Source: Candidatus Hydrogenedens sp.
GTDB taxonomy: Bacteria; Hydrogenedentota; Hydrogenedentia; Hydrogenedentales; Hydrogenedentaceae
Direction of reading: 5' to 3'
Length of the DNA stretch: 9,433 nt
NCBI GenBank assembly: GCA_035378955.1
Contig: DAOSUS010000105.1
Location: 1-9,433, forward strand
This document shows, piece after piece, positions 7,014 through 9,433 of this stretch. Numbering within the stretch: position 1 is the stretch's first letter; each line of letters opens with the position of its first letter. The notes under the pieces were generated by a model. It saw nothing but the letters and a program-made list of their open reading frames with translations. It had not been told where the DNA came from and ran no database searches. Both the position numbers and the translations under genes were made by a program.

Positions 7014-7017
7014 CCCT
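7014..7017 (-). promoter_or_regulatory. Ribosome binding site that decides the start of the TPR-like gene
   Basis: On the minus strand AGGG lies six bases before the ATG at 7007. The alternative ATG at 7055, which overlaps the mdh stop, has its nearest AGGA about 15 bases away. The downstream start is therefore preferred, leaving a 47-base gap after mdh. Confidence 0.55.
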
Positions 7018-7054
7018 AATTTTATATTTCCATTAATTATACCCCAAATAAACA

Positions 7055-8017
7055 TTAATAGACAGCAAATCCTAATTCTTTTAACGATTGTATTCCCTGT
7101 TTCACTTCCTCTACAGATTTCATTAATGCAATTTTATTTTCATCGGAAAGGGGTATCTCAACAATCTTTTCCACACCTTTTGCCCCCAAAATACAGGGCA
7201 ATCCCACAAATACTCCCGATATACTGTATTCCCCTTGTGTATATACTGCACAGGGAAGTAATGCCTTCTCATCTTTCAAAATAGCCTGAACCATTCTCGC
7301 GGAGCTTGCTGCCGGTGCATAATAAGCACTACCTGTCTTTAAAAGAGACACAATTTCCGCTCCGCCTTTTCTTGTCCTATCAACAATCTGTTCCAATCGT
7401 TCTGACGAAATGAGTTCTTTTACAGAAATCCCGTCAACGGTTGTATATTCCGGTATAGGTACCATCAAGTCCCCATGCGAACCCAATACCATCGCATTTA
7501 CCTGCTTCTGACTAACACCAAGTTCTTCCGCAATGAAGGAACACATCCTCGCACTGTCCAGACAACCTGCCATTCCCATTATCTTTGCAGGAGGATGATT
7601 TAATAAATGAAAAGCCAATTGCACCATTATATCCAGAGGATTGGTTATAACAATTACAATGGCTTCGGGAGCCAATCGCTTTATGTAATCACATATATTA
7701 GCAATAATCTTTCCATTCTTTTCCAACAAATCAAGGCGACTCATACCCGGTTTTCGCGGGAAACCTGCGGAAATAACAATAACATCCGCATCCTTCATAT
7801 CCGAAAAATCATTACTACCTTTTATCGAAACGCTATATCCACGGACTATACCAGCCTGCATTAAATCTAACGCTTTCCCCTGAGGCAATCCTTCTACAAT
7901 ATCCAATAACAACACATCACCCAACTCCATCTCTGCACAATACTGAGCAAAAGTAGCTCCAACATTTCCTGCCCCAATAGATACAATTTTAGGTCGGCTA
8001 AATTTACTATGAAACAT
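7055..8017 (-). CDS. mdh: Malate dehydrogenase, NAD-dependent, LDH-like type
   Basis: This 320-residue enzyme of the lactate/malate dehydrogenase superfamily converts malate and oxaloacetate using NAD in the cytoplasm. The NAD-binding motif is IGAGNVG (14-20), with D39 at the end of the second strand. The mobile-loop motif GFPRKPGMSRLDLL (85-98) has Arg88 where lactate dehydrogenases carry Gln, which points to malate as substrate; Arg94 also contacts substrate. ITNPLDIM (124-131) holds the conserved Asn126. The relay residues are D154 and R157 in CLDSARM and H181 in GSHGDLMVP. The length suits the LDH-like MDH group found in many bacteria and archaea. A minus-strand AAGGAG (8029-8024), six bases before the ATG, fixes the start. 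It sits 45 bases after the SIS isomerase gene and is the middle gene of the leftward operon. No link to the neighbouring isomerase is obvious. Confidence 0.95.
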   Translation of the reverse strand: MFHSKFSRPKIVSIGAGNVGATFAQYCAEMELGDVLLLDIVEGLPQGKALDLMQAGIVRGYSVSIKGSNDFSDMKDADVIVISAGFPRKPGMSRLDLLEKNGKIIANICDYIKRLAPEAIVIVITNPLDIMVQLAFHLLNHPPAKIMGMAGCLDSARMCSFIAEELGVSQKQVNAMVLGSHGDLMVPIPEYTTVDGISVKELISSERLEQIVDRTRKGGAEIVSLLKTGSAYYAPAASSARMVQAILKDEKALLPCAVYTQGEYSISGVFVGLPCILGAKGVEKIVEIPLSDENKIALMKSVEEVKQGIQSLKELGFAVY

Positions 8018-8062
8018 AATCTACTCCTTATTACTTTTTAATGAAAAGAAATTAAAAATTGT

Positions 8063-8719
8063 CTATCGTTTTTCCGGGAAAAAATGCACCTCTACCATAG
8101 CACACAAAGCATGCCATATAGGCTGATGCCCTTCCTGAATTACTTTGGTGCTATTGCCGGGTGTCTTAATACAAACATGACTATATTGAGCCATAAGTCC
8201 ACCAGAAGGACCTGTCAACCCAATAACTATGCCATTATTTGCTCTTGCTATACTGATGGCATATAAACAATTTTTGGCATTGCCCGATGTAGAGATGGCA
8301 AGCAAAACATCCCCCGATTTTATCAACACACTCAATTCCTGTGCAAAAGCAATATCACGCAATGGGCAATCATTTTCAATGGCTGTTTTCAAGGCACTGT
8401 TCATCCCTAATGGAATGGCTCGTAATCCCGCTTCAAGATATTTTCCGAGTTCCTCTCCGGCGAATTCATGGGTTAATTTCTCCAAAACCGATTTATCTAT
8501 AGGTCGTTTCCGTTCAAAACTTTTAACCAATTCCCCTGCAATATGCAGAGCATCTGCATAAGAGCCACCATTGCCACAGGTAAACAAAGTGCCACCCTTA
8601 GAAAAACAATTGACCAGAATTTCATGTGTCCTTAAAATGTCATCGGCACATATTTTGAGGTCGGGTCGGCGACTTAATAAATCATCAAAAATTTCCTGTT
8701 CAAGTGGAGATAAATACAT
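8063..8719 (-). CDS. gmhA: SIS-domain phosphoheptose isomerase, GmhA-like
   Basis: This 218-residue cytoplasmic protein matches D-sedoheptulose 7-phosphate isomerase, the first step of ADP-heptose synthesis for lipopolysaccharide or glycoprotein sugars. The phosphate and sugar loop is TCGNGGSYADALHIAGEL (47-64), and STSGN (143-147) is the second SIS motif. The four zinc ligands known from E. coli GmhA (H61, E65, Q172, H180) appear with the same spacing as H59, E63, Q195 and H203 (IQEGHQPIWHALC). The C-terminal IQEGH pattern supports GmhA over other SIS proteins. Residues 67-115 (SFERKRPIDK onward) are somewhat longer than in the minimal SIS fold but are common in this family. A minus-strand AAGGA (8732-8728) eight bases before the ATG supports the start. 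It is the first gene of the leftward operon, with mdh 45 bases downstream. Confidence 0.9.
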   Translation of the reverse strand: MYLSPLEQEIFDDLLSRRPDLKICADDILRTHEILVNCFSKGGTLFTCGNGGSYADALHIAGELVKSFERKRPIDKSVLEKLTHEFAGEELGKYLEAGLRAIPLGMNSALKTAIENDCPLRDIAFAQELSVLIKSGDVLLAISTSGNAKNCLYAISIARANNGIVIGLTGPSGGLMAQYSHVCIKTPGNSTKVIQEGHQPIWHALCAMVEVHFFPEKR

Positions 8720-8763
8720 ATAAAAAATCCTTATATTTGTGGACAGAATTGAAAAACGACATA

Positions 8764-8772
8764 ATTATAACA
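8764..8772 (-). promoter_or_regulatory. Extended -10 promoter of the gmhA-mdh operon
   Basis: Read on the minus strand this is TGTTATAAT, an exact TATAAT with a TGn extension. Transcription would start near 8757 and leave a leader of about 37 bases to the gmhA ATG. The -35 region is weak, which suits an extended -10. A second, weaker candidate lies further upstream on the same strand (TTGTGA, 16 bases, TATAAA, around 8811-8838). Confidence 0.55.
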
Positions 8773-8863
8773 ATTCAGAGAATGAAAAAGGGAAATCCAT
8801 AAAGTTTCAACTATTTATAAACTCTTTCAGGATTGTCACAAGTTTTAATAAAAGCAAGTGAAG

Positions 8864-8893
8864 TTGACAAAAAGAAAAGACATTTGATAAAAT
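8864..8893 (+). promoter_or_regulatory. Promoter of the tRNA-tuf operon
   Basis: A perfect TTGACA (8864-8869) is followed after 18 bases by TAAAAT (8888-8893), five of six matches to the -10 consensus. TG at 8885-8886 adds an extended -10 element. Transcription would start near 8900, about 23 bases before the first tRNA, and read through four tRNAs into tuf. The strong match suits stable-RNA expression. It is back to back with the gmhA promoter, about 90 bases away. Confidence 0.75.
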
Positions 8894-8922
8894 AATTCTT
8901 CCCTGAAGGACAGAAATAATTC

Positions 8923-8998
8923 GCTGGCGTAGCTCAGCAGGTAGAGCAGCTGACTTGTAATCAGCAGGTCGGGGGTTCGATTCCCTTCGCCAGCTCCA
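8923..8998 (+). tRNA. trnT: tRNA-Thr, anticodon UGU
   Basis: The acceptor stem GCTGGCG (8923-8929) pairs with CGCCAGC (8988-8994), followed by discriminator T and an encoded CCA. The anticodon loop CTTGTAA places TGT at 8956-8958, which reads ACA and probably other ACN codons. The T arm GGGTTCGATTCCC is intact. It is the first gene of the array and matches E. coli thrU in position and anticodon. Confidence 0.97.
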
Positions 8999-9021
8999 TG
9001 AAATTGAATATATAATTTTGT

Positions 9022-9107
9022 GGTGGGCTGCCCGAGTGGTTAAAGGGGACGGGCTGTAAACCCGTTGGCTAACGCCTACGTTGGTTCGAATCCAGCGCCC
9101 ACCACCA
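9022..9107 (+). tRNA. trnY: tRNA-Tyr, anticodon GUA
   Basis: The acceptor stem GGTGGGC (9022-9028) pairs with GCCCACC (9097-9103), followed by discriminator A and an encoded CCA. The anticodon loop CTGTAAA places GTA at 9056-9058. The long variable arm (TGGCTAACGCCTACG region), giving 86 bases in all, is the class II form expected of bacterial tRNA-Tyr. It lies 23 bases after tRNA-Thr(UGU). Confidence 0.97.
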
Positions 9108-9109
9108 AT

Positions 9110-9140
9110 TTGAGATAAAACGCCTAATAGCGTTTATAAT
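9110..9140 (+). promoter_or_regulatory. Possible internal promoter before tRNA-Gly
   Basis: TTGAGA (9110-9115) and a perfect TATAAT (9135-9140) are separated by 19 bases, two longer than ideal. A start near 9147 would fall about six bases before tRNA-Gly and would give extra transcripts of tRNA-Gly, tRNA-Thr and tuf. The hexamers overlap a small hairpin, and AT-rich spacers produce TATAAT by chance, so this is tentative. Confidence 0.25.
9118..9135 (+). repeat. Small hairpin in the tRNA-Tyr/tRNA-Gly spacer
   Basis: AAACGC (9118-9123) and GCGTTT (9130-9135) form a perfect 6-base stem with a 6-base loop, in a 45-base spacer that is much longer than the next one (6 bases). No run of T follows, so it is not a terminator. 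It could be a processing signal for separating the tRNAs in the common transcript. Confidence 0.4.
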
Positions 9141-9152
9141 ATATACTCGTTT

Positions 9153-9228
9153 GCGGGAGTAGCTCAGTTGGTAGAGCGTCAGCCTTCCAAGCTGAGGGTC
9201 ACGGGTTCGAATCCCGCCTCCCGCTCCA
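9153..9228 (+). tRNA. trnG: tRNA-Gly, anticodon UCC
   Basis: The acceptor stem GCGGGAG (9153-9159) pairs with CTCCCGC (9218-9224), followed by discriminator T and an encoded CCA. The anticodon loop CTTCCAA places TCC at 9186-9188, reading GGA and GGG. The T arm GGGTTCGAATCCC is intact. It matches E. coli glyT in position and anticodon and is followed by only six bases before the next tRNA. Confidence 0.97.
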
Positions 9229-9234
9229 TGTTTT

Positions 9235-9310
<76 letters not shown>

Positions 9311-9386
9311 TTAGTTATAAAGATTATGTAAATAAGTAAATTAAAATTTAACAAAAAAACATAACCCAAAAAGAAGGAATACAGCG

Positions 9387-9433
9387 ATGTCGAAACAGAA
9401 ATTTGAGCGGAAGAAGCCGCATGTGAACATTGG
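9387..9433 (+). CDS. tuf: Elongation factor Tu, N-terminal fragment (runs off the window)
   Basis: The 47 visible bases encode MSKQKFERKKPHVNIG, the characteristic N-terminus of EF-Tu just before its GHVDHGKT GTP-binding loop, which lies beyond the edge. EF-Tu brings aminoacyl-tRNA to the ribosome. AGAAGGA (9372-9378), eight bases before the ATG, is a clear ribosome binding site. The 76-base gap after tRNA-Thr(GGU) shows no terminator, so tuf is most likely transcribed with the four tRNAs, as tufB is in E. coli. Confidence 0.93.
   Translation, partial: MSKQKFERKKPHVNI

Noticed and set aside
9011..9016. A perfect TATAAT in the spacer between tRNA-Thr(UGU) and tRNA-Tyr.
   Set aside because: No -35-like hexamer lies at the right distance; that position falls inside the tRNA acceptor stem.

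Overview
The window is an AT-rich bacterial chromosome segment. It holds seven complete protein genes, an array of four tRNA genes, the first 47 bases of tuf at the right edge, and possibly the start of a leftward gene at the left edge. The mix of a Sec-exported ThuA protein, an exported isomerase/DUF1080 protein and a Tat-exported Gfo/Idh/MocA oxidoreductase is typical of sugar-degrading lineages such as Planctomycetota, Lentisphaerota, Hydrogenedentota, Sumerlaeota and Bacteroidota. I cannot name the organism from sequence alone. The tRNAs encode their own CCA ends.

Left part (1-2011): after a non-coding or divergent edge of 275 bases comes a stand-alone cobalamin-binding radical SAM gene (276-1814) with a hydrophobic C-terminal segment. 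An AT-rich gap follows, containing a pyrimidine tract, an AT-only inverted repeat and a possible extended -10 promoter.

Central rightward operon (2012-6078): thuA-like, a two-domain sugar isomerase-like/DUF1080 gene, a Tat-signal Gfo/Idh/MocA oxidoreductase, and a small cysteine-rich DUF2703 gene. The gaps are 20, 23 and 10 bases. The first three fit an exported 3-keto-glycoside route: the sugar ring is oxidised at C3, the glycosidic bond is cleaved by elimination and hydration or by hydrolysis, and the keto sugar is handled further. The isomerase and DUF1080 domains are fused in one polypeptide, which is the most interesting point in the window. DUF2703 has no clear link to sugar metabolism.

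Leftward operon (8719-6165): a GmhA-type SIS isomerase, an LDH-like malate dehydrogenase, and a membrane-anchored protein with TPR-like helices. It converges on the sugar operon and probably starts at an extended -10 promoter near 8764-8772.

Right part (8864-9433): a divergent promoter precedes tRNA-Thr(UGU), tRNA-Tyr(GUA), tRNA-Gly(UCC), tRNA-Thr(GGU) and tuf. This is the same order and set of anticodons as the E. coli thrU-tyrU-glyT-thrT-tufB operon. The sugar operon is the accessory part of the window; the right third is housekeeping.
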